Shown piece by piece: positions 8,323 to 15,639 of a stretch of 22,305 nt of DNA; positions within the stretch are counted from its first letter, which is position 1; each line of letters starts with the position of its first letter. This DNA is from JAEHDI01 sp035455185 (GTDB lineage Bacteria > Acidobacteriota > Terriglobia > Bryobacterales > Bryobacteraceae). The notes under the pieces were generated by a model, which was not told where the DNA came from, ran no database searches, and was given only the letters and a program-made list of their open reading frames with translations. The position numbers were made by a program, and so were the translations under genes. The stretch lies in the NCBI GenBank assembly GCA_035455185.1, contig DATIFQ010000137.1, positions 1-22,305 on the forward strand, written 5' to 3'.

Positions 8323-9167
8323 TCCAGCCTGTCCGGAAGGGCCGTGAGTTGCTCGATGAGATCGACAACGAAGCTGCCCAAACGCCTGTTCTGTGGTGGC
8401 TTGGGCAGAGCGGCTTTGTCGTCAAGTACCGCCGGATCGTCTTCTACCTCGATCCGTACCTTTCCGAATCGCTGACGAAGAAGTACGGGAACACGAACCG
8501 GCCGCATATCCGGATGACCGAGGCCCCATTCCGCGGCGAAGACGTCATTCACGCTGATCTCGTCTTCTCGACGCACGGGCACAGCGACCATCTCGACCCG
8601 GGCACCGTCCCGGCGATTCTCGCCTCTTCTCCGGAGGCCCGGCTCGTGCTGCCGAAGGCGCTGGTCGAGAAAGCCTGTGCCATGGGAGTTCCGAGCGAGC
8701 GCATGCGACCAACGGACGCGGGTGACGTGATCGAGTTTCGCAAGGACGGAGCGGTCGCGACGATTCACCCCATTCCGTCCGCGCACGAGCAACTGGACTG
8801 GACCCCGGAAAGCGGCTATCCGTACCTGGGATATGTCATCCGGTTCGGCGAGTGGACGATCTACCAGCCCGGCGACTGCGTTCCCTACGACGTCCTTGTG
8901 GAACGCTTGCGGCCCTTCGGTGTCACCGTGGCGCTGCTGCCGGTCAATGGGCGCGACCCGGCCCGCGGAGTCGCCGGCAACTTCAGCATCTCTGAAGCCG
9001 CCCAACTCGCCGAAGACATCGGCGCGCGCTGGCTCATCCCCGCCCACTACGATATGTTCACGTTTAATACCGTGGCCATCGGCCTGTTCGTCGAACACAT
9101 GAAGATCCGCCCCAGCCAGAACTTCAAGATCCTCCGCTGCGGCGAACGCTGGGTGGTGCCGAGGTAG
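8319..9167 (+). CDS. MBL-fold metal-dependent hydrolase (UlaG-like)
   Basis: This 282-residue metallo-beta-lactamase-fold protein has the metal motif STHGHSDHLD (His86, His88, Asp90, His91), a further His156 in IPSAHE, Asp186 in QPGDC and His243 in PAHYDMF. The opening VLWWLGQSGFVVKY and the LPVNGR segment are typical of the UlaG (L-ascorbate-6-phosphate lactonase) branch rather than true beta-lactamases. I cannot tell its substrate; a phosphorylated sugar lactone or another small metabolite is plausible only by family. ATG8319 overlaps the tsaC stop by four bases, so it is co-translated with the operon. No signal peptide is seen. The gene ends 25 bases before the convergent vapC stop. Confidence 0.88.
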   Translation: MIQPVRKGRELLDEIDNEAAQTPVLWWLGQSGFVVKYRRIVFYLDPYLSESLTKKYGNTNRPHIRMTEAPFRGEDVIHADLVFSTHGHSDHLDPGTVPAILASSPEARLVLPKALVEKACAMGVPSERMRPTDAGDVIEFRKDGAVATIHPIPSAHEQLDWTPESGYPYLGYVIRFGEWTIYQPGDCVPYDVLVERLRPFGVTVALLPVNGRDPARGVAGNFSISEAAQLAEDIGARWLIPAHYDMFTFNTVAIGLFVEHMKIRPSQNFKILRCGERWVVPR

Positions 9168-9192
9168 CGCTTTCGTTTCGCTCCTGGAGAAC

Positions 9193-9600
9193 TCAAGTCA
9201 CTCCGATGAGGCGAACACCCTCGGCCTGAGCCGCCTTCGCTAACGTCGTGTCAAGTGTCGCGAGCGGCAAGCCTTCCCGCAGCGCAAGCTCCAGGTAGGC
9301 GGCATCGTAGACTGACAACTGGTATGACCGGGCAAGTCGAAGGACTTCAAGCTCGTCCGGTGAGCGATCCACCCTCAGTGGCAATCGCGAGAATTCTCGT
9401 AAGAAGGCTGTTGTATCGGCTTGGCCGAGCCGTTTGCGGCGTTCGCTAACCACCAAGATGTTTCGCAGCTCGAACCATAGAAGGCTCGGCGCGACTGCCT
9501 CGTCGCTTCGGAAGTGCTCAAACGCCAGGTCCGCAGCGGGATGATCCTCATCCTGGAACGCCCACGATGCGGCCACGGATGCATCTAGGACGAATGGCAT
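9193..9600 (-). CDS. vapC: Type II toxin, VapC-like PIN-domain ribonuclease
   Basis: The protein is 135 residues, the usual PIN-domain toxin size. The acidic catalytic residues are all present: Asp6 (FVLDASV), Glu44 (WFELRN), Asp99 (VYDAAYLELA) and Asp117 (TLDTTLAKAA). VapC toxins cleave RNA, commonly initiator tRNA or 23S rRNA, when free of antitoxin; the target here is unknown. Its ATG shares one base with the stop of the upstream antitoxin (TGATG), the classic coupled arrangement. The catalytic set looks intact, so the toxin is probably active. Confidence 0.93.
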   Translation of the reverse strand: MPFVLDASVAASWAFQDEDHPAADLAFEHFRSDEAVAPSLLWFELRNILVVSERRKRLGQADTTAFLREFSRLPLRVDRSPDELEVLRLARSYQLSVYDAAYLELALREGLPLATLDTTLAKAAQAEGVRLIGVT

Positions 9601-9845
9601 CAGCCTTCGCGACCCTCGTCTCTGGCCGACAGCAGTTCATCCGACGTGATTCGCCCTGTGCGCTTGCGAAGGTTGGCGATTCTCGCAAGTGCGTCGTCGA
9701 TTTCCCTCTGGCGGCGATTGGCCTCGGGAACGATTCTGGCGATGGGGCGGCCGTGCCGAGTGATGACGACCGTCTCCCCGCGCTCCACAGCGTCGAGGAG
9801 CCGTGGCAGATGAGTTTTGGCGTCAGAAGCCTGAATCTCGCGCAT
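9600..9845 (-). CDS. Type II antitoxin, Phd/YefM family (VapB-like partner)
   Basis: This 81-residue protein opens with MREIQASDAKTHLPRLLDAV and continues ERGETVVITRHGRPIARIVP, the Phd/YefM DNA-binding fold. The charged C-terminal tail (about 43-81) is the region that usually wraps the toxin. The annotated start is ATG9845; a TTG nine bases earlier is possible but less likely. There is no clear Shine-Dalgarno. It precedes vapC with a one-base overlap. A good promoter (9876-9905) and overlapping palindromes (9857-9873) sit directly upstream, which fits autorepression by the antitoxin or the complex. Confidence 0.92.
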   Translation of the reverse strand: MREIQASDAKTHLPRLLDAVERGETVVITRHGRPIARIVPEANRRQREIDDALARIANLRKRTGRITSDELLSARDEGREG

Positions 9846-9856
9846 AAAATTCAACC

Positions 9857-9873
9857 AGTCGATTCGACTAGTC
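9857..9873. promoter_or_regulatory. Palindromic operator candidates of the toxin-antitoxin operon
   Basis: Two overlapping perfect dyads lie between the promoter -10 box and the antitoxin start: AGTCGA-T-TCGACT (9857-9869) and GACTAGTC (9866-9873). They cover the expected transcription start on the minus strand. Phd/YefM-family antitoxins bind such palindromes to repress their own operon. The symmetry is seen directly; the binding is inferred. Confidence 0.55.
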
Positions 9874-9875
9874 TA

Positions 9876-9905
9876 ATTTTACAACGGAGACGGGCAGCCC
9901 GTCAA
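9876..9905 (-). promoter_or_regulatory. Promoter of the antitoxin-vapC operon
   Basis: On the minus strand, TTGACG (9905-9900) and TAAAAT (9881-9876) are each one base from consensus and are separated by 18 bases. This is the best sigma70-like promoter visible in the window. The start would fall near 9868, about 23 bases before ATG9845. Confidence 0.55.
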
Positions 9906-10060
9906 CCCGATTCCGATACAAGGCCAGCAACCCGCTAATCCCTCAGGGTTCACCTGGGAGAAGACGTCGACTCCCGGGAATTCCAGCAATTCCGCCAGAT
10001 CGGGCGCGGAGTCTCGACTTGTTCGGCTGTTGGACAGTAGAATCAGGGTGTTGCGGTCAC
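9906..10060. other. Gene-poor stretch, possibly a decayed reading frame
   Basis: No gene with a credible start is visible here. On the minus strand, one frame is open for 73 codons between stops (10100 down to 9882) and contains protein-like text such as NTLILLSNS and LAELLEFPGVDVF. It has no ATG or usable GTG/TTG upstream of that text. It may be the remnant of a broken gene, or chance. Its downstream end is overlain by the toxin-antitoxin promoter. Confidence 0.3.
10014..10043 (+). promoter_or_regulatory. Weak promoter candidate upstream of the small hypothetical gene
   Basis: TCGACT (10014-10019) and TAGAAT (10038-10043) are separated by 18 bases, with four and five matches to the sigma70 boxes. 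Transcription would begin near 10050, just ahead of ATG10061. The evidence is by eye only. Confidence 0.2.
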
Positions 10061-10128
10061 ATGAGGAACGACAGCGAAGCTCTTCCTGAACTGATGATGC
10101 CTACGAGCGCGATGCGCATTTTTTCGGC

Positions 10129-10458
10129 TTGGTGCGAGTCAAGCGTGCGGGACAGGTTGCCGCCTTCGAGTTTGGAGTTTCTGCCGAGGGATATTCTGCG
10201 CTCAGGCGCATGTTCAATGCGCGTCCCTTCGATGCCATGCCGGGCCTGAAGAACAGGTACTTCTTTACCGGAACCTACGGACGACGGAAACTAGGCGAAA
10301 AGCCTGCTTTCTTCCAGGTGCGCATCGAGCAGGGCTGGACTGCGAAATTGTTCGAGTTTCCAGGGCCAACCTCGTTGGTTGCGAACCTACTCTGGTTCAA
10401 AGAAATGAAGACCTTGGAAGCTGCATCTGCCCTGAAGCGCGTGGATACGGCGCTCTGA
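10129..10458 (+). CDS. Small hypothetical protein, possibly 5'-frameshifted
   Basis: I do not recognise this 109-residue protein. It begins at TTG10129 or GTG10132, both weak starts without a good ribosome-binding site. It contains VAAFEFGVSAEGYSALRRMF, NRYFFTGTYGRRKLG and AFFQVRIEQGWTAKLFEFPG, which read like real protein with mixed hydrophobic and basic segments. The frame is open further upstream to a TGA at 10087, with sensible residues (DDAYERDAHFFGLVRVK). A separate frame from ATG10061 gives MRNDSEALPEL and would join it smoothly after a -1 shift near 10090. The gene may therefore have lost one base and be a pseudogene, or it may use the internal start. No membrane segment or signal peptide is visible. 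G+C looks lower than in the flanking genes. Confidence 0.4.
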   Translation: MVRVKRAGQVAAFEFGVSAEGYSALRRMFNARPFDAMPGLKNRYFFTGTYGRRKLGEKPAFFQVRIEQGWTAKLFEFPGPTSLVANLLWFKEMKTLEAASALKRVDTAL

Positions 10459-10596
10459 AGCGGAGCTACCTTCTGGTTTCGAATCGCATGTCGAGGCCGA
10501 TATGACCCAGTGGGCGCTCTTGAAGATTAAGTCCATGCTCCATTTGGGACGTGCAGCCATCTTCTCACCCTTCCCGTCATGGCAAAATGAAAGGCC

Positions 10597-12150
10597 ATGG
10601 CCAAAATCCAGCGCGCGCTCATCAGTCTCACCGATAAAAGCGGAATCCTCGAATTTGCTCGCGGATTGGCGGAGCTCGGCGTCGAGATCCTCTCCACGGG
10701 CGGAACGGCCCGCATGCTCCGCGACGCCGGACTTGCGGTCCGCGACGTCGCCGATGTGACCGGCTTTCCGGAGATGCTCGATGGCCGCGTCAAGACGATT
10801 CACCCGCGCATCGCCGGCGGCATCCTCGCCATTCGCTCCAATGAAGAACATATGCAGGCTCTCGCCGCGCACGGCATTCCCACCATCGACATGGTCGTGG
10901 TCAACCTCTACGCATTCGAGAAAGTTGCCGCTCGGGAGGGCGCGACCGTGCCGGAGCTGATCGAGAACATCGACATCGGCGGGCCGACCATGATCCGCGC
11001 CGCGGCGAAGAACTACCAGGACGTCGCCGTCGTGGTTTCCCCCGCCGACTACGATCCAATTCTCACGGAGTTGCGAGCCTCCGGCGGCTTGTCGCTGGCG
11101 ACGCACTGGCGCCTTGCGAAAACGGCCTACCGCCTGACCGCCGACTACGACCGGGCTGTGAGCGCCCGGTTGGCGCGGATCGAGGTCCGGGAAGGCGCCT
11201 TCGCTGACAGCACTCCAAACCTGCCGCCGGTGCTCGACTTGCGCGCCGATCTTGCGCTCCCGCTTCGCTATGGCGAGAACCCCCACCAGTCGGCGGCGCT
11301 GTACTCGGACCGGAGGAGCGGCATCGCCGGAGCCGAGCAGTTGCAGGGTAAGGAACTCTCCTACAACAATCTCGTGGACCTGGACGCCGCATGGCAACTC
11401 GTCTCCGAGTTTGGCGATCCTGCCTCCGCCATCATCAAACACACGAATCCTTGCGGCTGCGCCGAGGCGGCCTCGCTCGCGGAGAGCTATCGCAAGGCGT
11501 TGGAGTGCGATCCGGTGTCGGCGTTCGGGGGAGTGCTGGCGTTCAATCGCCCGCTGGACGAGGAGACGGCCCGCGAGATCGCCAAAACCTTCATCGAAGC
11601 CATCGCCGCACCCGATTACTCGCAGGAAGCACTGGCCGTGCTGGCCGCGAAGAAGAACCTGAGGCTTCTGCACGTGACGAATCCAGCGCCCGATCCCGTC
11701 GTGATCAAGTCCATCAGCGGCGGCTTCCTTGCCCAGACTGCCGACCTGCATCGACTTGACCGGGCGCAGATTCAGGTGAAGACGAAACGCGTTCCAACCG
11801 AAGAAGAATGGGCGGCTCTGGAGTTTGGGTGGAAGGTGGTGAAGCACGTCAAGTCGAACGCCATCGTGTTTGCCAGGGCGGGACAGATCGCTGGCGTGGG
11901 CGCCGGCCAGATGAGCCGTGTGGATTCCGTCAAGGTAGCCGCCATGAAGGCGGTGTTGCCGCTTCAGGGGACCGCACTGGCTTCCGACGCCTTCTTCCCG
12001 TTCCCCGACGGGATCGAGGAAGCTGCGCGCTATGGCGCGACGGCGGTGATCCAGCCGGGAGGTTCGGTGAAGGACGCCGAAGTGATCGCCGCGGCGAACC
12101 GTCTCGACCTGGCCATGGTATTCACCGGCATTCGGCATTTCCGGCATTAA
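10597..12150 (+). CDS. purH: Bifunctional AICAR formyltransferase / IMP cyclohydrolase
   Basis: PurH catalyses the last two steps of de novo IMP synthesis: formyl transfer from 10-formyl-THF to AICAR, then ring closure. The 517-residue length fits the family. The N-terminal cyclohydrolase (about 1-200) shows ALISLTDKSGI (7-17), STGGTARML (33-41) and GRVKTIHPRIAGGIL (63-77). The C-terminal transformylase has RYGENPHQSAALY (about 224-236), the catalytic Lys-His in IKHTNPCG (about 280-287), and SAFGGVLAFNRPLD. ATG10597 lies shortly after a weak AAGG. The next gene starts 19 bases after the stop and could be read through from the same transcript. Functionally it connects with glyA at the right end through one-carbon units, though the two are not adjacent. 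Confidence 0.97.
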   Translation: MAKIQRALISLTDKSGILEFARGLAELGVEILSTGGTARMLRDAGLAVRDVADVTGFPEMLDGRVKTIHPRIAGGILAIRSNEEHMQALAAHGIPTIDMVVVNLYAFEKVAAREGATVPELIENIDIGGPTMIRAAAKNYQDVAVVVSPADYDPILTELRASGGLSLATHWRLAKTAYRLTADYDRAVSARLARIEVREGAFADSTPNLPPVLDLRADLALPLRYGENPHQSAALYSDRRSGIAGAEQLQGKELSYNNLVDLDAAWQLVSEFGDPASAIIKHTNPCGCAEAASLAESYRKALECDPVSAFGGVLAFNRPLDEETAREIAKTFIEAIAAPDYSQEALAVLAAKKNLRLLHVTNPAPDPVVIKSISGGFLAQTADLHRLDRAQIQVKTKRVPTEEEWAALEFGWKVVKHVKSNAIVFARAGQIAGVGAGQMSRVDSVKVAAMKAVLPLQGTALASDAFFPFPDGIEEAARYGATAVIQPGGSVKDAEVIAAANRLDLAMVFTGIRHFRH

Positions 12151-12169
12151 GTGAACTGGAGAACCCCAC

Positions 12170-13081
12170 ATGAGACGAGAGTTTCTTAGCCGCCGCCGCC
12201 TGCTGAAGGCAAGCATCCTGGCTGCCGCCGGAGCTGCCGCGCAGACGCAGGGAAAGGCTACCGAATTCCAGATTGCATGCATGACGCTCCCGTATGCCGC
12301 CTTTCCACTCGAACGGGCGTTAAAGGGGATCGCGGGCGCCGGCTATCGCTACGTCGCCTGGGGCGCCACCCACAAGGAGTCCGACGGGCAGACCAGACAG
12401 GCACTGGCCGTGGATGATCCCCCGTCCGCCGCGAAGGAGCTTGGGAGTCGTTCGCGCGACCTCGGGCTCGAACCGGTGATGATGTTCTCGCTGGTCAACG
12501 TGGAGGCGCCGGACTCGATCAAGAGCCACACCCGCCGTATCGAGCAGGCGGCGGCAGCGGGCGTTCCCTTCGTGCTGACCTTCGGCCATACCCGGATCGC
12601 TTCCTATGAGACGTGGATCCGGAACCTGAAGGAACTCGGGCCGATCGCGCGGAACGCCGGGGTAACGATTGTAATTAAGCAGCACGGCGGCAACAGCGCC
12701 ACCGGGAAGCTCTGCGCCCAGATCCTGCGGGAAGTCTTCGACGAGGGCATCCAGATGTGCTACGACGCCGGCAACAACCTCGGCTACGTAGGCGACGACC
12801 CGATCGCGGACATCCGCCACTGCTGGCAGTACGTGCGCGCCTTTGCGATCAAAGACGTTCGCCTCACGCCGAAACGGGACGCTTGCGGTCCCGGCCTTGG
12901 CGAGATCGATCACTACAAGCTGCTGCTGCCCGTGGCGCGGACCGGCCTCAAGATTCCGCTCTGTTGTGAGACGCTCTGGGCGCCGCTGTTGCCCCGCCCG
13001 GAGCAACCGGAAGGCGTCGACGCCCTGGCCAAACGGGCCCGCGAATTCCTGGAGGTTGTAACGGTCGGAGTGACAGCCTGA
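12170..13081 (+). CDS. Tat-exported sugar phosphate isomerase/epimerase-like TIM-barrel protein
   Basis: The 303-residue product starts with a twin-arginine signal (SRRRLLKA, 7-14) and an alanine-rich hydrophobic stretch to about residue 25, so it should be exported folded. The rest matches the xylose isomerase-like TIM-barrel family, with VVxxKQHGG-type and YDAGNNLGY segments and a late Glu in CCETLWAP that could supply metal ligands (His, Asp, Glu). Exported members are numerous in Acidobacteria and Planctomycetes and are linked to sugar or polyol use, but the substrate cannot be assigned. A GGAG sits about ten bases before ATG12170. It follows purH closely yet has no obvious functional tie to it. 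It converges on the DUF4440-like gene with an 18-base gap. Confidence 0.82.
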   Translation: MRREFLSRRRLLKASILAAAGAAAQTQGKATEFQIACMTLPYAAFPLERALKGIAGAGYRYVAWGATHKESDGQTRQALAVDDPPSAAKELGSRSRDLGLEPVMMFSLVNVEAPDSIKSHTRRIEQAAAAGVPFVLTFGHTRIASYETWIRNLKELGPIARNAGVTIVIKQHGGNSATGKLCAQILREVFDEGIQMCYDAGNNLGYVGDDPIADIRHCWQYVRAFAIKDVRLTPKRDACGPGLGEIDHYKLLLPVARTGLKIPLCCETLWAPLLPRPEQPEGVDALAKRAREFLEVVTVGVTA

Positions 13082-13099
13082 CCCGGACCGCGAAGTGGG

Positions 13100-13555
13100 C
13101 TACTTGTTTTTCGGTGTATCCGGTACGCCGGAGTCGAAGACAACTTTCCACGAACCGTCCGCCTGCTTTTTCCAGATAGTGACGTACTTACCGGTCGCCA
13201 CCACGCCGGCGTTCTCGCCGCTGCGCACAATCTCGTACGCGCCAATCGTGTAGCCAAGATCGCCGGAACTGGAAATCGCTGCATCGAGCGGCTGCCACCG
13301 GATCGACATCGCAGGGTTGCTCAGAAGAGACGCCCAGCGTTCGGCGACCGCCTTCCTTCCGCGAATGACCGGCAAATCCGGCCGCAACGTCGCGGTGTCT
13401 TCGGCAAGGAATGATAAGAAGCCCTCCAACCTTCCTTTCTCAGTCGCTACAGCAAACGCCCGGTCGGCGTCCAGCAAGACGGAGGCGTCTGCTGTGCCGG
13501 CGAAACCCGTTGGGGCGATGAGGAGCGCGAGCAGAAGTGCCGTTGTTGTTGGCAT
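13100..13555 (-). CDS. Secreted DUF4440/SnoaL-like (NTF2-fold) protein
   Basis: The protein has 151 residues. A short Sec-type signal peptide (MPTTTALLLALLIAPTGFAG, likely cleaved near residue 20-24) precedes an NTF2-like domain. FAVATEKGRLEGFLSFLAEDTATLRPDLPVIRG... and a C-terminal YVTIWKKQADGSWKVVFDSG are typical of the DUF4440 group. Such domains bind small molecules or act as loosely defined enzymes; no function can be given. Its start lies four bases after the ATPase stop, so it is the last gene of the five-gene export operon. A periplasmic protein in that position could be an accessory or binding component of the exporter, but this is inference from position only. Confidence 0.82.
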   Translation of the reverse strand: MPTTTALLLALLIAPTGFAGTADASVLLDADRAFAVATEKGRLEGFLSFLAEDTATLRPDLPVIRGRKAVAERWASLLSNPAMSIRWQPLDAAISSSGDLGYTIGAYEIVRSGENAGVVATGKYVTIWKKQADGSWKVVFDSGVPDTPKNK

Positions 13556-13559
13556 CGGA

Positions 13560-14297
13560 TTATTCGCCCGTTCTCTTCACAGACCTCGCCGGCATCGCCC
13601 AGTCGGCCGGAACCTGACCCTCAGGCAACAACTCCGCCTTCTCGAGATACCGGATTTTGACCGCGAAGTGCGCGGCGTGCGGGTCATGCGTCACCATGAC
13701 GATTGTCTTGCCGTATTCCTTGTTCAGCTTTGAAAGCAGCGAGAGCACTTCCTGCGCGGAACCAGCGTCCAGGTTTCCGGTCGGCTCGTCGGCAAGGATC
13801 AGGTCCGGGTCGGTGACGATCGCGCGGGCGATGGCCACGCGCTGTTCCTGTCCGCCGGAAAGCTGGCGTGGCAGGTGGTGAAGGCGGTCCCCGAGGCCCA
13901 CCAGTTTCAACGCCGTCGTGGCGTGCGCGATCCGCTCGCGCTTCTTCAGGTGCGTCAGCTTCAGCGGCAGTTCCACGTTCTCGAACGCAGTCAGAACGGG
14001 AATCAGGTTGAACGTCTGAAAGACGAACCCGATGTGCGTGTTGCGCCAATCCGCGATCTCACCGTCGCTCAGGTCGCGCAGATTTTCTCCCAGGACCCGG
14101 ATCTCACCGCCGGTCGGCCGGTCCATGGCCGCGATCAGGTGCAACAGCGTGGACTTTCCCGAGCCGGACGGCCCCATCAGCGCGACGAACTCGCCCTTGT
14201 GAACCGTCAGATTGATCATTCTCAGCGCGGTGATGCCGAAGCCATCCCGGTGGAATTCCTTCTCCAGGTCTCGCGTTTCGATGACCAGTTCGCTCAT
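13560..14297 (-). CDS. ABC transporter ATP-binding protein (LolD/MacB type)
   Basis: This 245-residue stand-alone ATPase carries all motor motifs: Walker A GPSGSGKS (42-49), Q-loop Gln94, signature LSGGQ (146-150), Walker B LILADEP (166-172) and the switch His in VMVTHDPH near 205. Sequence style and length fit the LolD/MacB/FtsE branch, whose members drive FtsX-like permeases in mechanotransmission rather than classical transport. It is preceded four bases upstream by the adaptor gene and by two FtsX-like permeases, so the ATPase probably powers those permeases. Unlike E. coli MacB, the ATPase and membrane domains are separate polypeptides. Confidence 0.93.
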   Translation of the reverse strand: MSELVIETRDLEKEFHRDGFGITALRMINLTVHKGEFVALMGPSGSGKSTLLHLIAAMDRPTGGEIRVLGENLRDLSDGEIADWRNTHIGFVFQTFNLIPVLTAFENVELPLKLTHLKKRERIAHATTALKLVGLGDRLHHLPRQLSGGQEQRVAIARAIVTDPDLILADEPTGNLDAGSAQEVLSLLSKLNKEYGKTIVMVTHDPHAAHFAVKIRYLEKAELLPEGQVPADWAMPARSVKRTGE

Positions 14298-14301
14298 GCC
14301 G

Positions 14302-15630
14302 TCAACCTTTCCTGATCCGCACGCGGTCGCCGTCTTTGAGCTCCGATGGCGGATTCACGATCACATCCTCGCCCCCGGTCAATCCCTGCTCGATGCGAAT
14401 CCCGTCGTTTGTGGTCGCGCCGGTTCGCACCGCCCGGCGCACGGCCTTCTCTCCGAGGGTCACAAAGACCGCGCCATCGCGGACAGCCGACGCGGGAATC
14501 ACGATGCTGGGCCGCACCGGCGCGCCGGTGGCCCCTTCTTCATAGAACGCCACGCTCGCATTCATCTCCGGCCGAAGGTACTCGTCGGGATGAAGTATTT
14601 TCACCTTCACCTGCACGGTGGCCTTCTGCCGGTTTGCTTCCGGGGAGATCTCGTCGATCACGCCCTCGTACTTCCGGTCTGGGAACGCATCGGTCGTCAC
14701 AACGCCGCGTTGCTGTGCACCGAGCTTGGCGAAATCGTTCTGGCTGATGTCAAGTTCAACTTCGAGATCGTTCAGGTCCGCCAGGGAAACTACGTAACCC
14801 TTTGCCCCGCGCTCGCCCACGAAACTGGTCGTGACGAACTCGCCCTTTTCGACCACCCGCTCCAGGATGGTCCCCGTCACCGGCGCCCGAATCACGGTAT
14901 TCGCAAGCTGCGTTTCGTAAAAAGCCACCATGCCGCGGGCCTGCTCCACCTGCCCTCGCATGGCGTCGATCTGTTCCTGCCGTGGCCCGATGCGAACGAG
15001 TTCATAGCTCTTCTCGAGCGATGCAACGCGTGCCGCTTGGGCGTCGTACCGCGCTTGGGCATCGTCGAGCGACTGCTGCGATGTTACCTTCTCCGCGTGC
15101 AGCTTACGAATGCGATCGAGATTCGTCCTGGCGTTCTCGAGGTCGGCTCGCGACTGCTCCAGATTCGCCTTCGCGACCGCAACTTCCTCCGGCCGGGAAC
15201 CGTTCAGCAGTTCCTGTAGCCGTGCCTCGAGATTGGTGAGCTGGCCGCGTGCCTGCTGCAACTGCGCCCGGTATTCGTCATCTTCCAGCCGTACAATGAC
15301 CTGCCTCTCTTTGACCTTGTCACCCTTGTCCACGCCGATCCAGGCCACTCGGCCGATGACCTTCGAGGCCACCTCGATCTTGTGTGCCGCCACGATATAG
15401 CCCGTGGCGTTCAGGATCGTGTTCCGGCCGTTGTCCCCGGCCCCGCCGGAGGCCGAAACTCTCACCACCGAGACTTCGGTGGCTGCGTTCATACGGCTGT
15501 ATAGAAACCGTCCCAGCCCGAGTAGCAGGAAAAACGCGACGCCGGCGACAATCCATCGCGTCGCCCACTTAGGCTCGCCTTTGTCGCGGTGCTTGCGCTC
15601 GATCTGCAAGCTTTTCAGGTCTGCATCCAT
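14302..15630 (-). CDS. Periplasmic adaptor subunit (MacA/HlyD/RND-type membrane fusion protein)
   Basis: The 442-residue protein has an N-terminal membrane anchor (about 26-46, WIVAGVAFFLLLGLGRFLY). A biotinyl-lipoyl half motif follows (VASKVIGRVAWIGVDKGDKVKERQ, broken into segments around 88-112), then a long charged coiled coil (about 118-225), then the second lipoyl half with RAPVTGTILERVVEKGEFV and beta-barrel and membrane-proximal domains. Adaptors of this kind bridge an inner-membrane ABC or RND pump to an outer-membrane TolC-like channel. No TolC-like gene is in the window. Gaps of nine and four bases to its neighbours place it firmly in the operon. A Gram-negative envelope is implied. 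Confidence 0.92.
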   Translation of the reverse strand: MDADLKSLQIERKHRDKGEPKWATRWIVAGVAFFLLLGLGRFLYSRMNAATEVSVVRVSASGGAGDNGRNTILNATGYIVAAHKIEVASKVIGRVAWIGVDKGDKVKERQVIVRLEDDEYRAQLQQARGQLTNLEARLQELLNGSRPEEVAVAKANLEQSRADLENARTNLDRIRKLHAEKVTSQQSLDDAQARYDAQAARVASLEKSYELVRIGPRQEQIDAMRGQVEQARGMVAFYETQLANTVIRAPVTGTILERVVEKGEFVTTSFVGERGAKGYVVSLADLNDLEVELDISQNDFAKLGAQQRGVVTTDAFPDRKYEGVIDEISPEANRQKATVQVKVKILHPDEYLRPEMNASVAFYEEGATGAPVRPSIVIPASAVRDGAVFVTLGEKAVRRAVRTGATTNDGIRIEQGLTGGEDVIVNPPSELKDGDRVRIRKG

Positions 15631-15639
15631 CTCGATCTC

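Noticed and set aside
9168..9192. A terminator between the MBL hydrolase and vapC
   Set aside because: Only a four-base stem (AGCG...CGCT) could be found, too weak to call.
9882..10100. Minus-strand open stretch with protein-like text (NTLILLSNS, LAELLEFPG)
   Set aside because: It has no usable start codon and is only 73 codons; kept as a possible remnant, not called as a gene. A loose likeness of LLEFPG to LFEFPG in the plus-strand hypothetical protein is probably chance.
10387..12282. Long open frame on the minus strand opposite purH
   Set aside because: purH on the plus strand has all catalytic motifs; the opposite frame shows no family features.
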